From the NCBI GenBank assembly GCA_041392845.1, contig JAWKLG010000011.1, positions 124,001 to 188,000 on the forward strand: 64,000 nt of DNA, read 5' to 3'. The DNA comes from JAGQWW01 sp041392845 (lineage in GTDB: Bacteria; Bacteroidota; Bacteroidia; Chitinophagales; Saprospiraceae). Within the stretch, counting starts at the first letter, position 1, and the number at the start of each line of letters is the position of its first letter. A program made the translations under genes and the position numbers. Below are positions 51,068 through 59,187 of this stretch, in pieces. The notes beneath the pieces are model-generated. The model was not told the origin of the DNA and made no database searches. It was given only the letters and a program-made list of their open reading frames with translations.

Positions 51068-52540
51068 TTAATTAAAATCGTAGCATTTGACCTTTCCTCG
51101 CTTTCTTTTAGGACCGGAATTGCCACCAAAACCACCCCAGGCCAGATTAAAAGGATTGACTTTTAAAGCTACATAAAAGTCGGTCCCGGAATAAGGAGCT
51201 TTTGTAATCCAGGAACGAAGATTTTCAGTACCAATAATTAAATAACCAAGTCTAAGTGTAGCACCAATTTTTACCTTATCATAATTATAAAGAGAAACAG
51301 GAATACCTGCACCAAACCATCTGCTTTCAAATCTTGGAGTCAGGTTCACATAATTATCACGACGTACCTTTACAGCTCCCACCGGAAGCCTTTGGATGAT
51401 GGCTGCACTAGCAAACAGGTAAGAAGTAATAGCATAATCTGCCTGAAGTGAAAGAGCACCCGGAAGCCAGACACTGAATTTATCGTCTATTTTCGAAGCT
51501 GTTGAATCTCCCAGCACCTGATAGCTAAAAACTTTTATCATTTCATCCATATCCTCCTGAGCATTCAATCCGCGGTAATCACGTGAGGTTACGTCCACCA
51601 AATTATTGGTAGACATATAATGAGATTCAGCATTTTGAGAAAAACCAATTGCACCAAAATCAAGCAAAGAAAATCCAATTCTGTACTGATATGGTTTATC
51701 TCCATCGTAGGCATCAGCGGTGTAATTCATGCCCAAAGACATCCCAAAACCGGTTCCATTGGCAGTTGGTCTATAATTTCCCTGCTGGTCAAGTGCTGAT
51801 CTGGTAAGACCAAATGCGATGGCTGCCTGATCGCCCTGGATGGAGTCATTTGGCAATTTTGTATAGTTGAAACCTTGCTCAATATTAAAATATGCAGCTT
51901 CATACCCCTTCAGCAATTTCAAATTGATTCCCAATGAAAGATTTCCGTCGGCAAAAGCTGTCTTATGGCTGTAATGCAATCCATACTCTGCCCAATTCAT
52001 TATGGCCCCATCCAATTTATCGACTTCAAAGGCTGTATAAAGTGGAAAAGGATCATAAGTATAATAGGAGAATGCACCCGGAACATTTTGGGTGCTGAAC
52101 ATATTTCTAAAACCGGTAAAAAAGCCAACACTATTTTCTTCATTAATTTGAAATAAAAATGAAGGGCCTTCTATTCTTTGATTGGTCATGGCATATCTGC
52201 CCTTATCTCCTTTAAAAAAATCCAGAACAAGCGCGTTTGGGTCCGGCTGAATAATTCCTTCATCTAAGTCAGGGGCAAATTGAAAGTCTAAATTATTTCT
52301 CCTTTTGATAAAATCCAGGTTGCTTGCTGCCCGGAAGTAGGCATAATTGTTATCCAATAAAAAACCGATTCCCACAAGGTTGAGATCCCATTTTAAAGGA
52401 TATTGAGAGGAAAAAGAAGGATTGAGGTAGATGCTGTTAATACCGGCATACGTATCACTGCGCCATTCAATGTTTTGCTGGGCATTTAACAGGGTCCAAA
52501 AGCTAATAAATAGCAAGGCAGCAAGGATTCTTCTGGTCAT
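51068..52540 (-). CDS. DUF5723 family outer-membrane protein
   Basis: The 490-residue protein starts with a signal peptide (MTRRILAALLFISFWTLLNA, cleaved after Ala). It then has long alternating beta strands with aromatic belts, such as SVGFFTGFRNMFSTQ and YRIGFSLLDFGAIGF, which suggests a beta-barrel. This fits the DUF5723 family of Bacteroidota outer-membrane proteins, whose function is not known. It ends with a basic tail (GPKRKRGKVKCYDF). It is a single gene on its strand. Confidence 0.85.
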   Translation of the reverse strand: MTRRILAALLFISFWTLLNAQQNIEWRSDTYAGINSIYLNPSFSSQYPLKWDLNLVGIGFLLDNNYAYFRAASNLDFIKRRNNLDFQFAPDLDEGIIQPDPNALVLDFFKGDKGRYAMTNQRIEGPSFLFQINEENSVGFFTGFRNMFSTQNVPGAFSYYTYDPFPLYTAFEVDKLDGAIMNWAEYGLHYSHKTAFADGNLSLGINLKLLKGYEAAYFNIEQGFNYTKLPNDSIQGDQAAIAFGLTRSALDQQGNYRPTANGTGFGMSLGMNYTADAYDGDKPYQYRIGFSLLDFGAIGFSQNAESHYMSTNNLVDVTSRDYRGLNAQEDMDEMIKVFSYQVLGDSTASKIDDKFSVWLPGALSLQADYAITSYLFASAAIIQRLPVGAVKVRRDNYVNLTPRFESRWFGAGIPVSLYNYDKVKIGATLRLGYLIIGTENLRSWITKAPYSGTDFYVALKVNPFNLAWGGFGGNSGPKRKRGKVKCYDFN

Positions 52541-52647
52541 GTAATTTCCTTTTTTTTTAAAATGGAAATTGGGTCTCTAAAGGTGGAATAAGGCAAAAAG
52601 AGCAAATATTACGCCTTAAACTTCCAAAATGTTGCCATAAGCTGATT

Positions 52648-53013
52648 TCAGAATAATAATTTAAGAAACTTTGGCAAGAAAATCAGCAAACCGACAGCCA
52701 GGGCACCAATCGAAACCATTAAGACAGCACCTGCTGCCAGGTCTTTTACTTTGCCGGCAAGGGGATGGATATCAGGAGAAACCAGGTCGGTTAGTTTTTC
52801 AAGGGCGGTATTAAATCCTTCAGCTGCAAAGACCATGACTATACAAATGATACAAGCTAACCATTCATAGATTTCAATATGAAAATACCAGGCTGAAAGG
52901 AGTACAAAAATTGAAGCTGTGAGATGAAATTTCGCATTTTGTTCTTCTTTAAAAAGGGTAAAAACACCTTTAAATGCAAATGAAAAACTAGCGATAAATT
53001 TCTGAAAGTTCAT
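52648..53013 (-). CDS. dgkA: Diacylglycerol/undecaprenol kinase family protein
   Basis: The 121-residue membrane enzyme has three hydrophobic segments and the DgkA signature AEGFNTALEKLTDLV, which carries the catalytic glutamate and the Asn/Glu metal-binding pair. Before it lie KFHLTASIFVLLSAWYF and EWLACIICIVMVF. Members phosphorylate diacylglycerol or undecaprenol in the inner membrane. I chose the ATG at 53013, which fits the usual length; a start 60 bp upstream would add residues that come from the overlapping upstream gene. It overlaps that gene by 26 bp. Confidence 0.9.
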   Translation of the reverse strand: MNFQKFIASFSFAFKGVFTLFKEEQNAKFHLTASIFVLLSAWYFHIEIYEWLACIICIVMVFAAEGFNTALEKLTDLVSPDIHPLAGKVKDLAAGAVLMVSIGALAVGLLIFLPKFLKLLF

Positions 53014-53956
53014 TTTCAGGTTCTTTGATATGGAAGCTTCCAAATATACCCAAATGCCTGGAATTTGGACCACTCAGGGTCTTGAATTCAGAACAGGAAA
53101 ATTCTTTGGTATACAAAATATGGTCGGTCGGAATTTCAAAAATATTCAAATCACCATGAGGATAGGTAGGATTGAGACCTCTTCTGCTGTCTTTAAGCCC
53201 TGTCAGGTCTCTAAAACTTTTCATTTCTTCTGACCAGGCAACAGCCTGAAAGTCTCCGATAGCTAAGATGGGTGGCGGCAATTTTTGTAATCTGTTATTT
53301 ACCTCGTTCAAATAGACTTTTTGCCAGATATAATCAGCATCCGTCAAGACCGGATGGCTATGAATATTGATAAAACAGAAATCTCCTCCGTCCATTGAAA
53401 CGCAACCAATGATGGCAGGAATGCCATTATTTGCGAAAGTATCTACAAAATCAAGTGGATATTTGGACAAAACTGCCATGCCATACAAACTAATACCAGG
53501 CAAGGCGTATTGATACGGAAACTCATCCATTAAACAATCTTTCAAAGTTGCTTCCCACTCGGGAGTAACTTCATGGATAGACACCAAATCAGCACTGGTT
53601 GATTCAATAATATCCATTGTTTCATCAGGGCCTTCATTCGAAAAAGAAAGATCGAAATGGGCAATTTTTATTACCTGCTCTTCAGAAGTTGCCAGGAAAG
53701 GACCATCTGATTGGTTATTGATAAAAATACATAAAGCAGCGCAACAGCCGAAACTCGTGAACATCAACTTGGTATAGTCAAGCAGTAAAAAGACAAAACC
53801 AAGAATAAGATAGGACAGCATTATTTGAAATGCGTAATTTGCGCCCAATTTAAAGACCAAAACGTTGGGTGTAAAAATGACAAGTGCTGCTACAATCGAG
53901 AAGAGTATAGAAATAGGGTATTGGTAAGGGGTGTATTTAGATACCTTGGTTATCAT
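52988..53956 (-). CDS. Membrane-anchored endonuclease/exonuclease/phosphatase family protein
   Basis: Two or three N-terminal hydrophobic segments (about residues 13-75) precede a domain of the EEP fold: IAHFDLSF, DLVSIHEVTPEW, YGMAVLSKYPLD and INIHSHP. Two motifs depart from the family: the GDFN loop reads GDFQ, and the final SDH reads SRH, so catalytic activity may be altered. I prefer the ATG at 53956 over a TTG at 53989, because a TACTTTTG element overlaps that TTG. It overlaps dgkA by 26 bp, and the two probably form an operon. Confidence 0.75.
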   Translation of the reverse strand: MITKVSKYTPYQYPISILFSIVAALVIFTPNVLVFKLGANYAFQIMLSYLILGFVFLLLDYTKLMFTSFGCCAALCIFINNQSDGPFLATSEEQVIKIAHFDLSFSNEGPDETMDIIESTSADLVSIHEVTPEWEATLKDCLMDEFPYQYALPGISLYGMAVLSKYPLDFVDTFANNGIPAIIGCVSMDGGDFCFINIHSHPVLTDADYIWQKVYLNEVNNRLQKLPPPILAIGDFQAVAWSEEMKSFRDLTGLKDSRRGLNPTYPHGDLNIFEIPTDHILYTKEFSCSEFKTLSGPNSRHLGIFGSFHIKEPENELSEIYR

Positions 53957-53986
53957 CAATTCATTAGTAAAAGCACTGAACAATAG

Positions 53987-53994
53987 CAAAAGTA
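53987..53994 (-). promoter_or_regulatory. Putative -7 element of the EEP-dgkA pair
   Basis: TACTTTTG on the minus strand fits TAnnTTTG and would start transcription about 25 nt before the ATG at 53956. It overlaps the alternative TTG at 53989, which argues for the later start. Confidence 0.4.
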
Positions 53995-54066
53995 CGGTTA
54001 TTTTTTTATAAACTATATTACCTTTTTTAAATATCTATTTTTTCATTATTTGAAAATTCTGCCTGG

Positions 54067-54074
54067 TAATTTTG
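54067..54074 (+). promoter_or_regulatory. Putative -7 element of the TPR lipoprotein gene
   Basis: TAATTTTG fits TAnnTTTG and lies 24 nt before the ATG at 54099. The nearest TTTG upstream is only 14 nt away, closer than the usual 19-21 nt spacing. Confidence 0.35.
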
Positions 54075-54098
54075 AGTTGGATTATAAACACTGTCAAT

Positions 54099-55115
54099 AT
54101 GAACATCACACGATTGCTTTTTTTACTTTCAATTGCAATTATGTCTTTTCTAGCTTGTTCCACTGAGCCTGAAACAGCCAATAAAAAAAATGAAACGCCT
54201 GAGTCTCCGGAAATGGCAAAACTCCAGGAACTATCTTCCAAAATTGAAGCCGATTCCTCCAATGCAAATCTTTATTTTCAAAGGGCACAGACCTATTATG
54301 AACTGGAAGGCTATGACCAGGCTTTGGCAGATCTGCAAAGAGCGATGATGATTGATTCCACTCAACCTGCTTATTACCATCTTTTGGCCGATACTTATAT
54401 GGATTATTTCAAATCCTATAATGCATTGCAGACAATGGAAGTGGCTGCCCAAAAGTTTCCTGATAATATTCTTACCTTATTAAAGCTGTCAGAGTTTCAA
54501 TATATCCTCAAAAAATACCAGGAATCTTATAAAACCATCGATCAGATACTTAGAAAAGACCCTCAAAATTCGGAAGCATATTTTATGATGGGTCTGAATC
54601 TGAAAGAGCAGGGTGACTCGATTCGTGCCATGAATGCTTTTCAATCGAGCGTTGAAAACGACCCTGAAAATGTAGATGCCTGGATCATTTTAGGGCAAAT
54701 GTATGCGCAATTAGGCGACCGTATTGCTGAGCAATATTTTGACAATGCAATCAGGGTAGACACTACCAATATGGCCGCATGGCATGCAAAGGCAGATTAT
54801 TATTACAACCAGGGAAAAACACAGGAAGCCTTGGATTTATACCGTGAGATCAATATAAAATCTCCGACATACGAAGATGCCTACTACAATGCAGGTGTCA
54901 TTTACATGAACATGGACAGCCTGGACAAGGCAAAAGAGCAGTTTGACATTTTAATTAAAACATCGCCCATTTACATTATGGCTTATTTTAAAAGAGGTCA
55001 AATTGAAGAAATACAGGGAGATCTGGAAGCTGCCAAGAAGGATTATCAACAAACCCTCGCCTTTGCTCCTCAGTATGAACCTGCGAAGGAAGCTTTGGAA
55101 AGAGTCAGCCAATAA
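54099..55115 (+). CDS. TPR repeat lipoprotein
   Basis: The 338-residue protein has a lipoprotein signal with the lipid Cys at residue 20 (SIAIMSFLAC) and about eight tetratricopeptide repeats from residue 55 to the end. Examples are NLYFQRAQTYYELEGYDQAL and AYFMMGLNLKEQGDSIRAMN. TPR proteins act as scaffolds; the partner is unknown. The ATG at 54099 is favoured because it begins a normal signal peptide. A TlpA-like lipoprotein gene follows after 81 bp on the same strand. Confidence 0.88.
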   Translation: MNITRLLFLLSIAIMSFLACSTEPETANKKNETPESPEMAKLQELSSKIEADSSNANLYFQRAQTYYELEGYDQALADLQRAMMIDSTQPAYYHLLADTYMDYFKSYNALQTMEVAAQKFPDNILTLLKLSEFQYILKKYQESYKTIDQILRKDPQNSEAYFMMGLNLKEQGDSIRAMNAFQSSVENDPENVDAWIILGQMYAQLGDRIAEQYFDNAIRVDTTNMAAWHAKADYYYNQGKTQEALDLYREINIKSPTYEDAYYNAGVIYMNMDSLDKAKEQFDILIKTSPIYIMAYFKRGQIEEIQGDLEAAKKDYQQTLAFAPQYEPAKEALERVSQ

Positions 55116-55196
55116 AATTTTCTTAAGATTCGACCTTTTGCGCCTTAAATCTGATTTTCGGCCTGCTTTTTGGCGAACAGATTAAAAAATATTCCC

Positions 55197-55880
55197 ATGA
55201 GTAAGTTACTAGCCAGCCTTGGTATAATTGCATTTATGTTTTTTGCTTGCAAAGCAGAGACTTCTGAAACCGCTCAAGAAAGCAAATCTGTTCAGGTAGC
55301 TAACAAGACAGAAGCAGTAAACCAAACCAAAGTAGAAACCCGCAAACCTATTTGGGTAAAGAGAGACAGTACGACTCCTCCTCCAAAACCAAGACCTTAC
55401 AGTGTCTCTACTTCAAGGCCGTCCAGCGAAATCAAAAAGGATTATCCTTACGATATAGATTTTAAAAAAGCAGATGGATCAGTGGTTAAGTCCAATGAAG
55501 TTCTAAAAACGAACGGCAAACCAACCGTACTTGCATTTTGGCTGACCACCTGTGTCCCCTGTCGCTACGAATTGGCAGAAATTGAAAAGAAATATGCCGG
55601 ATGGAAAGAAAAGGCTGATTTCAATTTCTACGCTATCTCTACTGACTTCCCTAAAAACTACGAGAAGTTTGTTGAAAGAGTCAACGAAATGAACTGGCCC
55701 TGGGAAGCCTACAATGATGTCAATCGCGAATTCATGCACGTCATGCCCGGCGAACTCAACGGACTCCCTCAAACCTTCATCCTCGACAAAGACGGTAAAA
55801 TCGTGTACCACCATCGCAAATATAGTTTTGGTGACGAAGACGAGCTGTTTGCGAAGTTGGTGGAATTGAATGGGCGTTAG
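55197..55880 (+). CDS. TlpA-like thiol-disulfide oxidoreductase lipoprotein
   Basis: The 227-residue protein has a lipid Cys at 18 (AFMFFACKA), a Ser/Pro/Lys-rich spacer (residues 25-85) and a thioredoxin-fold domain with the redox motif CVPC at 119-122 (AFWLTTCVPCRYELAEIEKK). The cis-Pro loop is GLPQTFILDKDGKIVYHH. It is likely envelope-facing and reduces or shuffles disulfides, which could matter for Cys-rich secreted proteins such as the giant adhesin; that link is speculation. A short-word array starts at its stop. Confidence 0.88.
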   Translation: MSKLLASLGIIAFMFFACKAETSETAQESKSVQVANKTEAVNQTKVETRKPIWVKRDSTTPPPKPRPYSVSTSRPSSEIKKDYPYDIDFKKADGSVVKSNEVLKTNGKPTVLAFWLTTCVPCRYELAEIEKKYAGWKEKADFNFYAISTDFPKNYEKFVERVNEMNWPWEAYNDVNREFMHVMPGELNGLPQTFILDKDGKIVYHHRKYSFGDEDELFAKLVELNGR

Positions 55881-55960
55881 CCGTTGGCAATTGGCCATTG
55901 GCCGTTGGCTGTTGGCTGTTGGCTGTTTACGGTTTACGGTTTACGAATTACGATTTACGG
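55873..55960. repeat. GTTGGC and TTTACGG word array behind the TlpA-like gene
   Basis: The last codons and stop (GGGCGTTAG) lead into CCGTTGGCAATTGGCCATTG-type words, then TTTACGGTTTACGAATTACG words. Inverted GTTGGC counterparts lie 270-650 bp further on. Confidence 0.75.
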
Positions 55961-56091
55961 GGGTATTGGGAACTTTGCCTCTTTTATACCGCATTTCGAA
56001 ATAAAATTATGCGACCCTTTGGGGGTCGGGTTTTCCCCTACTTATCATTTTGGTTACGGAGATGGGACCCTTCGGGTCCTTGACTTATCGT

Positions 56092-56606
56092 GGACCCGCA
56101 GGGTCTCATCTCAGTAGCCCAGCAATCCATTCCATCCCACACGACCCGTAGGGTCGAATATTATTTTACCCCGACCAGATTTCGAGCGAATAGCGAACGC
56201 CGAATAGCGAACAGCGAAAAAAGCCAACGGCCAACAGCTAACAGCCAATAGTAATAAAAAGCAGAGTCATTTGTCTTCAATAGCCGAATTGCCTGATATT
56301 CAAATTCTTTTCTATTTCAATTCCTAATATTTTTGGTTCACGCGACGTACGCGAAGGTTAAGCGCAACGGACGCAACACAAAGATTTTAATGGATTTAAC
56401 CTTTCGATCTCATAACTTAATGACACTGCCCACGGACCCGTAGGGTCCCATCTCCATAGCCCCGAAATCCATTCCATCCCACACGACCCGGAGGGTCGAA
56501 TATTAATTTTCCTGAGCCAAGTCACGAACAAAATGCGAACGCCGAATGCCGAATAGCGAACAGCGAAAAAAAGCCAACGGCCAACAGCCAATAGCTAATA
56601 GTTATA
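56092..56606. repeat. Duplicated composite element with GACCC/GGGTC hairpins
   Basis: Copy 1 (56092-56256) and copy 2 (56434-56606) share the order GGACCCGNAGGGTC, CCATTCCATCCCACACGACC, CGNAGGGTCGAATATTA, GCGAACGCCGAAT, AGCGAACAGCGAAAAA and GCCAACGGCCAACAG. They are about 80-85 percent alike by eye. Between them, about 175 bp are unrelated. Two more GACCC hairpins lie at 56012-56028 and 56065-56079. No gene was found in the whole interval. Confidence 0.8.
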
Positions 56607-56610
56607 AAAA

Positions 56611-56645
56611 AAAGGTCGCTCCTCTAAAGAAGCGACCTTTTTTTA
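56611..56645 (-). terminator. Intrinsic terminator behind the pyrophosphatase gene
   Basis: AAAGGTCGCT and AGCGACCTTT (56611-56620, 56631-56640) form a 10-bp stem with a 10-nt loop. On the minus strand a long T-tract follows, about 26 nt behind the stop codon. It could also act on the plus strand. Confidence 0.85.
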
Positions 56646-56665
56646 ATATCTATAACCTTCTGTGT

Positions 56666-58876
56666 TTACAACAATGGCGCAATTACCAATGCAACCACAG
56701 ACATCAATTTCAACAAGATGTTCAAAGATGGTCCGGAGGTATCTTTGAAAGGGTCTCCTACTGTGTCACCAACTACCGCTGCTTTGTGCGGGTCAGAACC
56801 TTTGTAGAATTTTTGTCCCTGGATATCTACTCCTTCTTCAAACATTTTCTTAGCGTTGTCCCAAGCACCACCGGCGTTGGATTGGAAGATGGCCATCAAT
56901 ACACCTGAAACGGTAACTCCTGCCAACAATCCACCCAACATCTCAGCTCCTACATCACTACCCAAACCTAACCAGCCTGGAACCATACCTACTGCAACCG
57001 GTACCAATACCGCCAACAAACCAGGACGAACCATTTCACGGATAGATGCTTTGGTAGAAATCTCAACACATTTTCCGAATTCAGCTTTTCCGTCTGCAGC
57101 TTCAAAAGTTTTCTGATCTGCATCTGACCAATCTTTGAATTCTTTTCCGTCGTTCTTTTTCATTACATCCAAAGCTTTGGTCAACTCAGGGATGGTTTTG
57201 AACTGACGTCTAACTTCTTTGATCATATCCATCGCTGCACGTCCTACAGCACCCATTGAAAGTGCAGAGAAAAGGAATGGCAACATACCACCTACGAATA
57301 GAGCAGCAGTAACGTAAGGATTGGTTACATCAATACCATTCAATCTTGCATCTGGGTGAGAAAGATTATACGCAGTTATGAATGCAGCAAACAATGCCAA
57401 TGCAGTCAAAGCAGCTGAACCGATAGCAAAACCTTTTCCAATTGCTGCGGTAGTGTTACCTACGGCATCCAATTTATCGGTACGACCACGCACTTCTTTT
57501 GGAAGTTCAGCCATTTCTGCAATACCACCAGCGTTATCAGAAACAGGACCGTAAGCATCTACTGCCAACTGGATACCTGTGTTAGAAAGCATACCTACCG
57601 CTGCAATAGCGATACCATACAAACCTGCAAAAGAGTAAGAACCAACGATGGCAACTGCCAAAATCAAAATTGGAATTGCAGTTGACTGCATACCTACTCC
57701 CAAACCGGCAATGATGTTGGTTGCAGACCCTGTCAATGATTGGTCAACGATGCTTTGTACAGGCTTGGTTCCTGTACCAGTATAAAACTCGGTAACGATA
57801 CCAATCAACAAACCACCAGCCAAACCAAAGATTACAGCCCAGAAAACTCCCATTGAAGAATATTCTGTTCCTTCAAAAGTCCAGGTTGCAGGCAACAACC
57901 ATTTAACAATAAAGAAAGTAGCTGCAAGCATAACACCGGCAGAAATAAATTCTCCTCTGTTCAATGCTTTTTGTGGGTCACCACCTTCAGCAACTTTCAC
58001 GAAGAAAGTTCCCAAAATAGAAGTAAGGATACCAACACCAGCTAAAACCATTGGCAACAATACCGCATTCAAACCGGAAAACTGATTGGTTTCTTCAAAA
58101 CCACCCAATCCGATAAATGCAGCACCCAATACCATGGTACCGATGATGGATCCAACATATGATTCAAAAAGGTCAGCACCCATACCAGCCACGTCACCTA
58201 CGTTATCACCTACGTTATCGGCGATGGTCGCAGGATTCAAAGGGTGGTCTTCCGGGATACCAGCCTCAACTTTACCTACAAGGTCTGCTCCTACGTCGGC
58301 AGCTTTGGTATAAATACCACCACCTACACGAGCGAAAAGTGCGATAGAAGATGCACCAAAAGAGAACCCGGTAATTACGGTGATCACTTTATTTACATCC
58401 CAACCCATGCTTGAATATCCAAAAAACAAGGCTCCCAGTCCTAATACTCCAAGTCCAACTACTCCCATACCCATTACAGATCCTCCTGCAAAGGCAACTT
58501 CCAATGCTTTACCCAAGCTTGTACGGGCAGCATTGGTGGTTCTTACGTTGGCTTTGGTTGCTACTTTCATACCAATGAAACCAGCCAAAGCGGAACAGAT
58601 AGCACCCAAAATAAAGGATAGGGCTACCAAAGGAGATGAATTTTCAGTATTACCACTGATACCAAGCAAAATGGCAACTGCCACAACAAATATTGCCAAT
58701 ACTCTGTATTCGGCATTAAGGAAAGCCATGGCACCGTCAGAAATGTTCTTTGCAATGCGTGCCATCTTATCGGTACCTACCTCTTGTTTGCTAACCCAGG
58801 AGGATTTCCAAAAGGTGTACAATAATCCCACTACACCCAAAACAGGAATAATGGAAATAATAGTAGTACTACTCAT
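56666..58876 (-). CDS. hppA: Membrane-bound pyrophosphatase (ion-pumping)
   Basis: The 736-residue protein has about 16 membrane helices and the family signatures DVGADLVGKVEAGIPEDHP and NVGDNVGDVAGMGADLFES. It couples pyrophosphate hydrolysis to pumping of H+ or Na+ across the inner membrane. The sequence GNTTAAIGKGFAIGSA carries Ala at the position that is Lys in the K+-independent branch, so the K+-stimulated type is likely. The length is on the long side, as usual for Bacteroidota. It has a good terminator behind it and a leader with a stem-loop. Confidence 0.95.
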   Translation of the reverse strand: MSSTTIISIIPVLGVVGLLYTFWKSSWVSKQEVGTDKMARIAKNISDGAMAFLNAEYRVLAIFVVAVAILLGISGNTENSSPLVALSFILGAICSALAGFIGMKVATKANVRTTNAARTSLGKALEVAFAGGSVMGMGVVGLGVLGLGALFFGYSSMGWDVNKVITVITGFSFGASSIALFARVGGGIYTKAADVGADLVGKVEAGIPEDHPLNPATIADNVGDNVGDVAGMGADLFESYVGSIIGTMVLGAAFIGLGGFEETNQFSGLNAVLLPMVLAGVGILTSILGTFFVKVAEGGDPQKALNRGEFISAGVMLAATFFIVKWLLPATWTFEGTEYSSMGVFWAVIFGLAGGLLIGIVTEFYTGTGTKPVQSIVDQSLTGSATNIIAGLGVGMQSTAIPILILAVAIVGSYSFAGLYGIAIAAVGMLSNTGIQLAVDAYGPVSDNAGGIAEMAELPKEVRGRTDKLDAVGNTTAAIGKGFAIGSAALTALALFAAFITAYNLSHPDARLNGIDVTNPYVTAALFVGGMLPFLFSALSMGAVGRAAMDMIKEVRRQFKTIPELTKALDVMKKNDGKEFKDWSDADQKTFEAADGKAEFGKCVEISTKASIREMVRPGLLAVLVPVAVGMVPGWLGLGSDVGAEMLGGLLAGVTVSGVLMAIFQSNAGGAWDNAKKMFEEGVDIQGQKFYKGSDPHKAAVVGDTVGDPFKDTSGPSLNILLKLMSVVALVIAPLL

Positions 58877-58924
58877 AATTGTTACTCGTTTAATTTTGAT
58901 GAATTTGTATCACTACATAAGAAA

Positions 58925-58978
58925 GCATGACTTTCGATAAAGTCATGCCTCCCACTCCTATATAGCGTGGCAAAAGTA
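58925..58978 (-). promoter_or_regulatory. Promoter element and leader stem-loop of hppA
   Basis: TACTTTTG (58971-58978, minus strand) fits TAnnTTTG. Between it and the start, GCATGACTTT-CGAT-AAAGTCATGC (58925-58948) forms a perfect 10-bp stem that would lie about 20-40 nt into the transcript. No -33 box is clear. Confidence 0.5.
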
Positions 58979-59098
58979 ACTTATTAATTTTGAAAATTAG
59001 AATGGAATAAGGCGTTTATGTAAGCCTTTTAGGGTATATCCGGGAATATTTGGGTGTACAAACCATTGGTGCTAAATATAAATAGCGGGGTTTGTTAA

Positions 59099-59184
59099 AT
59101 CGATTTACGGTTTACGGTTTACGTGGATTGAGTCTTTCCTCTCAACTCTCAACTCTCAACTCGTAATTCGTCACTCGTAAATTC
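59099..59184. repeat. TTTACGG, CAACTCT and CGTCACTCGT word array behind mnmG
   Basis: Three word types follow each other: TTTACGGTTTACG, CTCAACTCTCAACTC, and TCGTAATTCGTCACTCGTAA. The array ends three bases before the mnmG stop codon. The 59000-59098 stretch before it shows nothing recognisable. Confidence 0.7.
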
Positions 59185-59187
59185 AAA

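Noticed and set aside
55884..56117. Open frames of about 60-77 codons across the 55.9-56.6 kb arrays
   Set aside because: They translate the word arrays (for example WPLAVGCWLF) and resemble no protein.
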